A stretch of 64,000 bases of DNA from JALOAT01 sp041685115 (GTDB taxonomy: Bacteria > Pseudomonadota > Gammaproteobacteria > Thiohalomonadales > Thiohalomonadaceae): contig JAWLGK010000010.1 in assembly GCA_041685115.1 (NCBI GenBank), positions 1 through 64,000 of the forward strand, given 5' to 3'. The notes under the pieces are model-generated. The model ran no database searches and had not been told where the DNA came from. It was given only the letters and a program-made list of their open reading frames with translations. Position 1 is the first letter of the stretch. Every line of letters starts with the position of its first letter. Shown here piece by piece: positions 1 to 7,128 of this stretch. The translations under genes and the position numbers were made by a program.

Positions 1-2046
1 TCCCCCGGCGAGACCAACACCGACGACTTCTCGCCCGCCTCCGAGGCCTGGAGCCGCCCCGACATCCCGCTGCACGCCAAGGCCATGCTGGTGGCCAAGA
101 TGCCCGACGGCCTCGCCACCATCGAAAAGCTGAAGGAGCGCGGCCTGCCCCTCGCCTTCGTGGGCGACGTGGTCGGCACCGGCTCCTCGCGCAAGTCGGC
201 CATCAACTCCGTGCTCTGGCACATGGGCGATGACATCCCCTTCGTGCCCAACAAGCGTCAGGGCGGCGTGATCCTGGGCGGCAAGATCGCCCCCATCTTC
301 TTCAACACCGCCGAAGACTCGGGCGCGCTGCCCATCGAGTGCGACGTGTCGAAGCTCAACACCGGCGACGTGATCATCCTCAAGCCCTACGAAGGCGTGA
401 TCACCAACGAAGCCGGCGAAGAACTGACGCGCTTCGACATGAAGCCCAGCACCATCTTCGACGAAGTGCGCGCCGGCGGCCGCATCCCGCTCATCATCGG
501 CCGCTCCCTCACCGACCGCACCCGCGAGGCCCTCGGCCTGAAGCCCAGCGACATCTTCACCCGCCCAGTCGCACCGAAAGACAGCGGCAAGGGCTTCACC
601 CTCGCGCAGAAGATGGTCGGCCACGCCTGCGGCGTGCAGGGCATCCGCCCCGGCACCTACTGCGAACCGCGCATGACCACCGTCGGCTCCCAGGACACCA
701 CCGGCGCCATGACCCGCGACGAGCTGAAGGAACTGGCCTGCCTCGGCTTCTCCGCCGATCTGGTGATGCAGAGCTTCTGCCACACCGCCGCCTATCCCAA
801 GCCCGTGGACATCAAGCTCCACCACGAACTGCCGCCCTTCATCACCCGCCGCGGCGGCGTGAGCCTGCGCCCGGGCGACGGCGTGATCCACTCCTGGCTC
901 AACCGCATGCTCCTGCCCGACACCGTCGGCACGGGCGGCGACTCCCACACCCGTTTCCCCATCGGCATCTCCTTCCCGGCGGGCTCCGGTCTCGTCGCCT
1001 TCGCCGCCGCCCTGGGCGTGATGCCCCTCGACATGCCCGAATCGGTGCTGGTGCGCTTCAAGGGCCAGATGCAGCCCGGCATCACCCTGCGCGACCTGGT
1101 CAACGCCATTCCTTACGTGGCCATCCAGCAGGGCCTGCTCACCGTGGCGAAGGAGGGCAAAAAGAACGTCTTCTCCGGACGCATCCTGGAGATCGAAGGC
1201 CTGCCCGACCTGAAGGTCGAACAGGCCTTCGAACTCTCCGACGCCAGCGCCGAGCGCTCCGCCGCCGCCTGCACCGTGCGCCTCAACAAGGAACCGATCA
1301 TCGAATACCTGCAGAGCAACGTCACGCTCATGCAGTGGATGATCGCGAACGGCTACGAAGACAAGCGCACCCTGCAACGCCGCATCGACCAGATGCAGGC
1401 ATGGATTGCGAATCCGCAGCTCATGGAACCCGATGCGGATGCCGAGTACGCCGCCGTCATCGAGATCGACCTGAACGACATCAAGGAACCGATCCTCGCC
1501 TGCCCCAACGACCCGGACGACGTGAAGCTGTTGTCACAGGTGGCCGGGGCGAAGATCGATGAGGCGTTCATCGGCTCCTGCATGACCAATATCGGGCACT
1601 ACCGCGCTGCCGGGGAGATGCTGAAGGAAGCGACCAACATCGCGACGCGCCTCTGGATTGCGCCGCCGACGCGGATGGATGAACTGCAGTTGAGGGAAGA
1701 GGGGTATTACAGCATCTTCGGGAAGGCAGGGGCTCGGATGGAGATGCCCGGGTGCTCGCTGTGCATGGGGAACCAGGCAAGGGTGGGGGATGGGACCACC
1801 GTGATTTCCACTTCGACGCGGAATTTCCCCAATCGGTTGGGGAAGGGGGCGAATGTGTATCTCTCTTCTGCGGAGCTGGCCGCTGTTGCGGCGATGTTGG
1901 GGAGGTTGCCGACGGTGGAGGAGTATTTGGAGAAGGCGCGGGCGGTGAATGCGAAGGCGGAGAACATCTATCGGTATCTGAACTTCCATTTGATGGAACA
2001 GTACAGGGATGGGGCGAAGAAGGTGATTCCGATCGCACCCGAGTAG
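1..2046 (+). CDS. acnB: Aconitate hydratase B (bifunctional aconitase/2-methylisocitrate dehydratase), 5'-truncated by window edge
   Basis: The reading frame is open from base 1, giving 681 C-terminal residues of a protein normally near 860. It begins in the conserved GETNTDDFSPA stretch typical of AcnB. AcnB interconverts citrate and isocitrate in the TCA cycle with a [4Fe-4S] cluster. The cluster cysteines are visible in FIGSCMTNIGHYR and MPGCSLCMGNQ near the C-terminus. Codon third positions change sharply at about base 1680: upstream codons mostly end in C, downstream ones mostly in G. The stop codon sits only 20 bases before the -10 box of the following RNA/RT locus. The identification is secure. 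Confidence 0.97.
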   Translation, partial: SPGETNTDDFSPASEAWSRPDIPLHAKAMLVAKMPDGLATIEKLKERGLPLAFVGDVVGTGSSRKSAINSVLWHMGDDIPFVPNKRQGGVILGGKIAPIFFNTAEDSGALPIECDVSKLNTGDVIILKPYEGVITNEAGEELTRFDMKPSTIFDEVRAGGRIPLIIGRSLTDRTREALGLKPSDIFTRPVAPKDSGKGFTLAQKMVGHACGVQGIRPGTYCEPRMTTVGSQDTTGAMTRDELKELACLGFSADLVMQSFCHTAAYPKPVDIKLHHELPPFITRRGGVSLRPGDGVIHSWLNRMLLPDTVGTGGDSHTRFPIGISFPAGSGLVAFAAALGVMPLDMPESVLVRFKGQMQPGITLRDLVNAIPYVAIQQGLLTVAKEGKKNVFSGRILEIEGLPDLKVEQAFELSDASAERSAAACTVRLNKEPIIEYLQSNVTLMQWMIANGYEDKRTLQRRIDQMQAWIANPQLMEPDADAEYAAVIEIDLNDIKEPILACPNDPDDVKLLSQVAGAKIDEAFIGSCMTNIGHYRAAGEMLKEATNIATRLWIAPPTRMDELQLREEGYYSIFGKAGARMEMPGCSLCMGNQARVGDGTTVISTSTRNFPNRLGKGANVYLSSAELAAVAAMLGRLPTVEEYLEKARAVNAKAENIYRYLNFHLMEQYRDGAKKVIPIAPE

Positions 2047-2066
2047 GCTCCTAGTGCCCAGAGCTG

Positions 2067-2072
2067 TATAAT
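2067..2072 (+). promoter_or_regulatory. Perfect -10 box of the ncRNA/SLATT/RT locus
   Basis: TATAAT occurs 20 bases after the acnB stop. A start 6-8 bases downstream would fall on 2078-2080, exactly where the 14-bp terminal stem of the predicted RNA begins. The -35 region (about 2044-2049, TAGGCT) is poor, so an activator or phage-induced control is possible. The match between box and stem start is seen in the sequence; promoter activity is inferred. Confidence 0.65.
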
Positions 2073-2077
2073 CGCGA

Positions 2078-2227
2078 GCGTGCGGGGCAGTCAGTGATCA
2101 TCGCAAGATGGTTGCTGGGTCCGCCGCGAGGCGGGCGAATCTAATCAGAACTGGCAGCAATGCTAGTCCACAAGGGGTCCCGAATCGGGGACGTTGAACT
2201 ATGCGTGAGAGTTACTGCCCCGCACGC
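2078..2227 (+). ncRNA. Structured RNA upstream of SLATT-RT, retron/DRT-like
   Basis: A perfect 14-nt inverted repeat (2078-2091 with 2214-2227) closes a 122-nt interior filled with hairpins. These are: 2092-2102/2107-2117 (11 bp including G-U pairs, GCAA loop); 2121-2125/2130-2134 (GCGA loop); 2150-2156/2161-2167 (GCAA loop); 2177-2181/2188-2192 (6-nt loop); and a 4-bp stem 2197-2200/2210-2213 abutting the closing stem. Three of the five loops are GNRA tetraloops. The layout recalls the a1/a2-bounded msr-msd of retrons and the structured RNAs next to defence RTs. However, no long msd-type hairpin is present, so a classical msDNA is doubtful. The RNA ends 21 bases before the SLATT start codon. 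Confidence 0.7.
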
Positions 2228-2248
2228 ATTGAGTAAAGGATATCAAGG

Positions 2249-2824
2249 ATGGATACGCACAAAGACCGTATCTGGTATACGAGGAAGGCAAGGATTCACG
2301 CGTCTGAGCGGCTGTTGAGGAATGAATTTCACGCCCAAACACTGCTGGTTGTCTATTCGTCATTCAGTGTTCTTCTATCGGTGACCCTCCTGAAGTACCC
2401 GGAAGCGCTCGGCAGAGATGCTGATCTCCTGCTTACGGGGTTTTCACTTGCCATACTAGTACTCTCCTTGCTTCTCGCAAATCGCGACTTCAAAGGGCGT
2501 GGTCTTGCGCTCAAAGAAAATTACATCAAGCTTCAGCGCCTTGAGGGGCAGTTCGTCGAGGGAGTAGATCCAGATAGACTTCAACCCCTTCTTGATAAAT
2601 ATCAGGAGCTGCTCCAAGAAAGCGAAAATCACCGGCCTCTGGATGATAAGTGCTTCCGTGTCCTGGAGGCAGATAAAGAGATAACCAGGAAACCGGGCGT
2701 CTCTGAGCGCGTTGAAGTGTATGGATATGTAATTGGGCGTGTCATTGTGCTGGGTTTCCTATATCTTCTTCCCGTGATGGTGGTTGCTGCGCTCGCTGCA
2801 GGAGCTTTGCGCAGTGGCTGCTAG
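2249..2824 (+). CDS. SLATT-type transmembrane effector protein
   Basis: A 191-residue protein with two close N-terminal membrane helices (about 31-49 and 59-78), a long soluble helical segment with an LQRLEGQF stretch (about 88-150) and a third hydrophobic segment (160-187). Two TM helices plus a cytoplasmic helical tail is the SLATT architecture (SMODS and SLOG-associating 2TM effector). Those proteins are predicted pore-forming effectors of nucleotide-signal or RT-linked immune systems. As I recall, one SLATT family is described as linked to reverse transcriptases. AAAGGA at 2235-2240 supports the ATG start. The gene overlaps the RT by 11 bases, so the two are probably translated together. 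GC is much lower than in acnB. Assignment rests on topology and context, not on a search. Confidence 0.7.
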   Translation: MDTHKDRIWYTRKARIHASERLLRNEFHAQTLLVVYSSFSVLLSVTLLKYPEALGRDADLLLTGFSLAILVLSLLLANRDFKGRGLALKENYIKLQRLEGQFVEGVDPDRLQPLLDKYQELLQESENHRPLDDKCFRVLEADKEITRKPGVSERVEVYGYVIGRVIVLGFLYLLPVMVVAALAAGALRSGC

Positions 2825-4151
2825 CGCCGCGCGTATATTTCGAAACACCTTCTGCCCCGCTAAGCTGCGGGGCATCTATTCGGAGCACCTCGCCCATTCT
2901 GCCGCAGTCGGAGTCGATGGTATCAACCGTGAGCACTTTGCACGGCACCTTCCAAGCAACGTTGAACTGGTCGTTAGGAAGGTATTGGAGGGGACATACC
3001 GCTTCTCCGATTACAGAGAGAAGCTCATTTCAAAGGGAGCGGGGAAGCCGCCGCGCGTCATATCAATTCCCACGCTCAGAGATCGTCTTGTCCATAGGGC
3101 CATCCTCTCTATTCTGCAGGAGGTGTATCCGGAGATAAGGACAGAAATTCCGCAGATCAAGATAGAGGGCATCAAGAATGATCTCGGATCTGGTGTATTC
3201 GATGCCTTTGTGAAGTTGGACATAGAGAACTTCTATCCATCAATACCCCACAAGAAGCTCATGCGAAGCATCGGCAAACGGATTCGCAAACCCGAACTCA
3301 AGTCGCTAATCGGAAGAGCGATTAGTACACCGACCCGTTCTTCAGGAAAACCTCTGCCAGAGCAAAAAGGAGTGCCACAGGGGCTTTCGATCTCAAATTT
3401 CCTTGCCGAGCTCTACCTGCAGGGGTTTGACAAAGATATGCGAGCCTTGTCGGACGTTGGTTATTATCGATACGTGGATGATATTCTGATCTTGTGCCGC
3501 AAAGACCGAGCGAATGATGTTGCGGATTTCGCGATCAAGCATCTGAAGAAATTGGGGCTGACAGCCCATAAACCTGGGGCGGCTGCGTCGAAGTCTGTGA
3601 TCGGTGAAATCCCCGAACCCTTCCCTTTTCTGGGGTACGTTTTCCACGGTGGCTTCGTCACAACAACCAAAAAAGCAAAACTTCGATTCGAAACCTCGAT
3701 TGCGAAGATATTTACAACTGCGAAATATCGTGAAAAGCCGAACTTGGAAATTCTTCAGTGGCGACTTAACTTGCGAATAACTGGGTGTATCTTTGAGGGC
3801 AGACGCCGAGGCTGGATGTTCTTCTTCTCACAAATAAACGATGAGAGCCTGCCATACAAGCTAGATGCGACAGTGCGTAACATGGCGAAGCGGTTTGGCT
3901 TTGAAGGAAAGATCCACCTCAAGCACGCCTCCAAGGTCTATAGGGAGGTAAGCAGAAAAGATCTTGAGGCACACAAGTACATTCCCAATTTTGACGAAAT
4001 GACGGTGGATGAAAAGCGTGATGTGCTTGGGAAATTTTTTGGGTTTCACAAAGTCGGCAGCTTGCCCCCAGAGAAAGTGGAGCGTTATTTCTCTATGAAG
4101 ATCGGACAAGTGTCAAAGGAGCTTGAGCAGGACTTGCTCGAATTTTCGTAG
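2814..4151 (+). CDS. Reverse transcriptase, retron/UG-Abi-like, partner of SLATT protein
   Basis: RT fingers/palm motifs are in order: GVDGINREHF (about residue 35), PRVISIPTLRDRLVH (about 80), KLDIENFYPSI with the first catalytic Asp (about 136), GVPQGLSISNFLAELYL (about 188), YRYVDD with the catalytic pair (about 220) and PFLGY (about 271). A long helical C-terminal extension of about 170 residues follows. I chose GTG 2814 because AGGAG (2800-2804) sits 9 bases upstream and it gives an 11-base overlap with the SLATT gene; that yields 445 residues. A TTG at 2784 is the alternative. I see neither the NAxxH nor the VTG signature of retron RTs, no maturase or endonuclease domain as in group II introns, and no DGR template repeats. 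It most likely reverse-transcribes or uses the upstream RNA in phage defence. Confidence 0.85.
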   Translation: MAASAARIFRNTFCPAKLRGIYSEHLAHSAAVGVDGINREHFARHLPSNVELVVRKVLEGTYRFSDYREKLISKGAGKPPRVISIPTLRDRLVHRAILSILQEVYPEIRTEIPQIKIEGIKNDLGSGVFDAFVKLDIENFYPSIPHKKLMRSIGKRIRKPELKSLIGRAISTPTRSSGKPLPEQKGVPQGLSISNFLAELYLQGFDKDMRALSDVGYYRYVDDILILCRKDRANDVADFAIKHLKKLGLTAHKPGAAASKSVIGEIPEPFPFLGYVFHGGFVTTTKKAKLRFETSIAKIFTTAKYREKPNLEILQWRLNLRITGCIFEGRRRGWMFFFSQINDESLPYKLDATVRNMAKRFGFEGKIHLKHASKVYREVSRKDLEAHKYIPNFDEMTVDEKRDVLGKFFGFHKVGSLPPEKVERYFSMKIGQVSKELEQDLLEFS

Positions 4152-4158
4152 TTGAGTT

Positions 4159-4215
4159 AGGTGGAGGAGGAGGCAGTCCGCGCCTCTGCGCGCGACCTCC
4201 GTCTTTTCACCACCT
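4159..4215 (+). terminator. Imperfect nested hairpin after the RT gene
   Basis: AGGTGG (4159-4164) can pair with CCACCT (4210-4215), with GGAGG/CCTCC and GCGC/GCGC pairs nested inside. A short TCTTTT run lies within the descending arm. It could end the SLATT-RT transcript, but no downstream U-tract follows the outer stem. Confidence 0.25.
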
Positions 4216-4323
4216 ACGTCGGTCGGCATCCTTGAAGGGACAAAGGTACAGAAGAGGTGCCAGAGTTATTTTCGTCTGTAGAATCGTTCCACTGGCGGTC
4301 TTGGATAGGGAGGTGGTCGCGCT

Positions 4324-4761
4324 ATGGCCTACATCAAAGAACTCAAAGTTACCTTCGAGCGCAAGCGCGTAGATGACGATCTTCTGAAAGCGCCCGTCGA
4401 AAGCTCTACACGGGTCTATGAACTATTCGGCCACCTTCAAGATGAAACCAAGGAGAAGGTCGTCGTCCTCCATCTGAATCCCCAGTTAGAAATCCTCTCC
4501 TACGAAGTCTCCGCCATTGGCACTGCCCACCGGGCATTGATCGATGCTGTCGAGATCTACCGCAACGCAATGCTCGCCCGCGCAAGCGTCCTGATAGTCG
4601 TTCACAATCATCCCTCCGGCGACCCAAGGCCGTCCGATGCCGACAAGGCATCTGCCGCCAAGCTCAAGCAGTTAGGCGAGATCCACGGGATGAAGCTCCA
4701 GGACTTCGTCATCATTGGTGAGCGCAAGTACTTTAGTTTTAGTGATCAGGGGCTTGTTTGA
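4324..4761 (+). CDS. RadC-like JAB/MPN domain protein
   Basis: A 145-residue protein covering the JAB (MPN+) domain of RadC-family proteins. It has the metal-binding JAMM signature: VVHNHPSGDPRPSDAD (about 100-115) supplies the two His, the Ser and the Asp, and an upstream Glu lies in ILSYEVSAIGT. It lacks the N-terminal helix-hairpin-helix of full-length RadC (about 220 residues). Such short forms are common on mobile and defence islands; their biochemical role is unsettled and a metalloprotease activity is only predicted. GGGAGG about 10 bases upstream supports the ATG. It stands alone, 28 bases before the zinc-ribbon gene and in the same direction, so the two may form one transcript. Confidence 0.85.
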   Translation: MAYIKELKVTFERKRVDDDLLKAPVESSTRVYELFGHLQDETKEKVVVLHLNPQLEILSYEVSAIGTAHRALIDAVEIYRNAMLARASVLIVVHNHPSGDPRPSDADKASAAKLKQLGEIHGMKLQDFVIIGERKYFSFSDQGLV

Positions 4762-4789
4762 GGCACAGTTTGTGCCTGAAGGGGTCTGA

Positions 4790-5395
4790 ATGTATTGCAG
4801 TAACTGCGGAAAAACAGTCGCCGTTGGTGATAAGTTCTGTTCAGCCTGTGGTCACGGGCTCTCAGGGCATGTGTCTTCATCTGGTAACGGTAGCGTGAAT
4901 ATTGCTGGTCAGAATACGTTCACAAATAGCCATGTCCATGTCGGTGGGGTATATGGTGGCGGCGCAAATGGTGACGTCGCATACATCGAACGAACATACA
5001 TAAAGCCGCTGAGGCTAGGCCGTAGTCCGGTAAAAGTATCGTGGATGGTATTCTCCGGTGCGGTCGGTTTCGTAGGCAGCTGGGCGTCAATCTACAGTGT
5101 GCTTGGGACTCCATGGCATTTCATTTTCCTTTTGATCCTGGGGCTAAGCCTTTTTGCCTTATTTGGCGGGGTGGTGCTTCTGCGAACGCGGTTTGCACGG
5201 CTGGTCTGGTTCAATTTGGAGGCGAACAAAGAAGGGGAAGTGTTTCTAACGAAGATAGGCGGCCAGTGTCCAAAATGTGACGGTACCTTGCGCTTGGTGG
5301 ACCTAAAGGTAGGTCCGAACGAGTCGCGCACCTTCGTTAGGTGCAGCAGAATTAGCGATCACATATGGCGTTTTGATCCGTCCGTGCTCGGGTGA
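4790..5395 (+). CDS. Double zinc-ribbon membrane protein, function unknown
   Basis: A 201-residue protein. It starts with a CxxC-x11-CxxC zinc ribbon (MYCSNCGKT...FCSACG), followed by a Gly/Ser/Asn-rich linker (about 25-65). Two membrane helices follow, joined by a short turn (about 85-105 and 107-130), then a second CxxC knuckle (CPKCDGTLRL, about 160). A final Cys lies in VRCSRISDH. The cytosolic zinc modules bracketing a hairpin membrane anchor suggest a sensor or adaptor role, but I do not recognise a named family. Together with the RadC-like gene upstream it probably belongs to the island cargo. Confidence 0.6.
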   Translation: MYCSNCGKTVAVGDKFCSACGHGLSGHVSSSGNGSVNIAGQNTFTNSHVHVGGVYGGGANGDVAYIERTYIKPLRLGRSPVKVSWMVFSGAVGFVGSWASIYSVLGTPWHFIFLLILGLSLFALFGGVVLLRTRFARLVWFNLEANKEGEVFLTKIGGQCPKCDGTLRLVDLKVGPNESRTFVRCSRISDHIWRFDPSVLG

Positions 5396-5420
5396 GAGAG
5401 CGCTCACCCGAGTACTCGGG
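5387..5420 (+). terminator. Overlapping perfect inverted repeats at gene end
   Basis: CTCGGGTGAG (5387-5396) and CTCACCCGAG (5403-5412) form a 10-bp stem with a 6-nt loop, and it includes the stop codon of the zinc-ribbon gene. CCCGAGTACTCGGG (5407-5420) is a perfect 14-bp palindrome sharing one arm, so the two structures exclude each other. There is no T-run. It may be a terminator/stabiliser or a protein-binding palindrome. Confidence 0.45.
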
Positions 5421-5522
5421 CACAATCTGGCAGGTCGTAATCGGTGTAACTACGAGGGGAGAAAGAGGGCGTTCTTCGGGTTCGAGAGCCTGGCGGGCAG
5501 CCCTGGAGTGGGGTGACTTAGA

Positions 5523-5809
5523 GTGAAGAAGGTGCTTCTCGTTACATCGTCATACGACCTTACTGCTGATTACTTTATCGACAAGTATCAGGATGTGGAA
5601 TTCTTTCGTTTTAATACGGATTTGTTTCCAGAGTATCAGGTGCGGGTATGCAAGGCGGGATTCGAGATCGTGGCGCCCACTTGGAGGTGTCAGTCTGACA
5701 CCCTTAGTGCTCTGTACTACCGTAAGCCGGCGATGCCGAATTACAAGGAAGTTATTGACCAGGAATACTTGCCGTTCGTATCTCGTGAGGTTCTCGCGCT
5801 AACGGCAAC
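5523..5809 (+). pseudogene. ATP-grasp peptide ligase-like gene, truncated by RAYT element
   Basis: Starts with GTG. The about 95 native residues begin KKVLLVTSSYDLTADYFIDK, then FFRFNTDLFPEY and SALYYRKPAMPN. This resembles the N-terminal domain of MvdC/MvdD-type ATP-grasp enzymes that modify ribosomal peptides (graspetides). Such enzymes need about 300 residues; the ATP-grasp core is absent. The homologous reading frame ends exactly where the RAYT-end motif begins at 5810, after which the frame runs 13 unrelated residues to a stop. No matching downstream half was found in this window. Family assignment is moderate; the truncation is visible directly. Confidence 0.6.
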
Positions 5810-6114
5810 GGGGTCAGGTCTTGCCTTTTGCCTTTTTCCCCTCTTGTGCTAGTTTTTGCCCATGGCACGCCCGCTTAGAATCGAATTTGCCGGAGCCCTG
5901 TATCACGTGACCTCACGTGGTGACGGGCGGGAGGACATCTTCGTGGAGGAGGGCGATCGGACGCGGTTCGAGGGCAACGGGGTCAGGTCTTGCCTTTTGC
6001 CTTTTCCCTCTTGTGCTAGTTTTTGCCCATGGCACACCCGCTTAGAATTGCATGCCGGCAACGGGGTCAGGTCTTGCCTTTTGCCTTTCTCCCCTCTTGT
6101 GCTAGTTTTTGCCC
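5810..6114 (+). mobile_element. Nested 5' ends of RAYT (IS200-like) elements
   Basis: The end motif beginning GGGGTCAGGTCTTGCC occurs at 5810, 5979 and 6063. Each copy is followed by a similar 30-nt leader (TTGTGCTAGTTTTTGCCC) and the RAYT start codon. The first copy codes for 36 RAYT residues (5862-5970) before it is cut by the next end motif. The second has only 8 codons (6029-6053). The third leads into the longer RAYT copy at 6115. This is a tandem of 5' fragments, consistent with repeated insertion or slipped copying at the same end. Confidence 0.8.
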
Positions 6115-6968
6115 ATGGCACGCCCGCTTAGAATTGAATTCGCCGGAGCCCTGTATCACGTGACGTCACGTGGTGACGGGCGGGAGGACATCTTCCTGGA
6201 GGAGGGCGATCGGACGCGGTTCGTGGAGGTGTTGTCGGAGGTATGCCAGCGGTTTAACTGGGCGGTGCACGCCTACTGCCTGATGGGGAACCACTATCAC
6301 CTTGTCGTTGAGACCCGTGACGACAGCCTTGCCAAGGGGATGCGTCAGCTTAACGGGCTCTACACACAGCGATTCAATCGGGAGCATGGGCGGGTAGGGC
6401 ACGTCTTCCAGGGACGCTACAAGGCGATTCTCGTTCAAAAGGATTCTTACCTGCTTGAGCTTGCACGCTATGTGGTGCTCAACCCGGTCCGGGCGGGCAT
6501 GGTGAGGAGCGCGAAGGAGTGGCCCTGGAGCAGTTACCGGGCGATGGTGGGGCAAGCCCCCGTTCCCCCTGGTTGACCACCGATTGGGTGCTCTCTGCAT
6601 TTGCCCGTCGGAAGACCGATGCGATCGATAGGTACAAGACCTTTGTGTCGGCAGGAAAGAACCAACCCTCACCATGGGAGAGCCTGAGGAATCAGATCTT
6701 TCTCGGCGATGACCGGTTCGTCGAAGAGATGCAGAGCCTGGTTGCTGAGGAACGCGATCTGACAGAGGTTCCGTCGACCCAGCGTCGGCCGGTTGCGAAA
6801 CCGCTCGCGCACTATGCAAGCAAGCACCGTGATCGCGATGAGGCTATCGTGGCGGCCCACGCGAGTGGTGGATATAGCCTCAAAGAAATCGGCGAGCATT
6901 TTGGGCTGCACTACTCGCGAATCAGCAAGATAGTGCGGGCGCATGAAAAGGCAAAAGGCAAGGCCTGA
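6115..6968 (+). pseudogene. REP-associated tyrosine transposase (RAYT), copy A, frameshifted
   Basis: About 95% similar over its length to the intact copy at 8507-9361. It has the HUH motif GNHYHLVVET and the Tyr motif ARYVVLNPVRA. A single base is missing near 6566 (TTCCCCCT here, TTCCACCCT in the intact copy). The first frame therefore stops at 6576 after VPPG, and the remainder continues in another frame to 6968. RAYTs are Y1 HUH nucleases that act on hairpin (REP-type) DNA ends. Copy B could supply protein in trans. Confidence 0.9.
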
Positions 6969-7075
6969 GCCCACATGTGTGGCCTCAAAGAAATCGGGAG
7001 CATTTTGGGCTGTACTACTCGCGAATCAGCAGGATAGTGCGGCGCGTGAAAAGGCAAAAGGCAAGACCGGACCCC
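6969..7075 (+). repeat. RAYT 3'-end remnant with right-end motif
   Basis: Directly after the RAYT stop, a degenerate repeat of the last 25 codons of RAYT (CTCAAAGAAATCGGGAGCAT onwards) is followed by GGCAAAAGGCAAGACC ending at 7075. That motif is the inverted counterpart of the left-end motif GGTCTTGCCTTTTGCC, so 5810/6063 and 7075 mark opposite ends of the element family. Confidence 0.7.
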
Positions 7076-7128
7076 ACAAAAAACGCATTTCATGTGACGT
7101 GGCCTAATGAACCTGGCGTCCGGCGCGG

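Noticed and set aside
2078..2227. Classical retron msr-msd
   Set aside because: The inverted ends fit, but there is no long msd hairpin and the RT lacks NAxxH and VTG, so I call it retron/DRT-like only.
2814..4151. Group II intron or diversity-generating retroelement RT
   Set aside because: No intron domain V hairpin, no maturase or endonuclease domain, and no template/variable repeat pair nearby.
5856..6131. 91-residue ORF across RAYT 5' fragments
   Set aside because: It only reads through truncated RAYT starts and end motifs.
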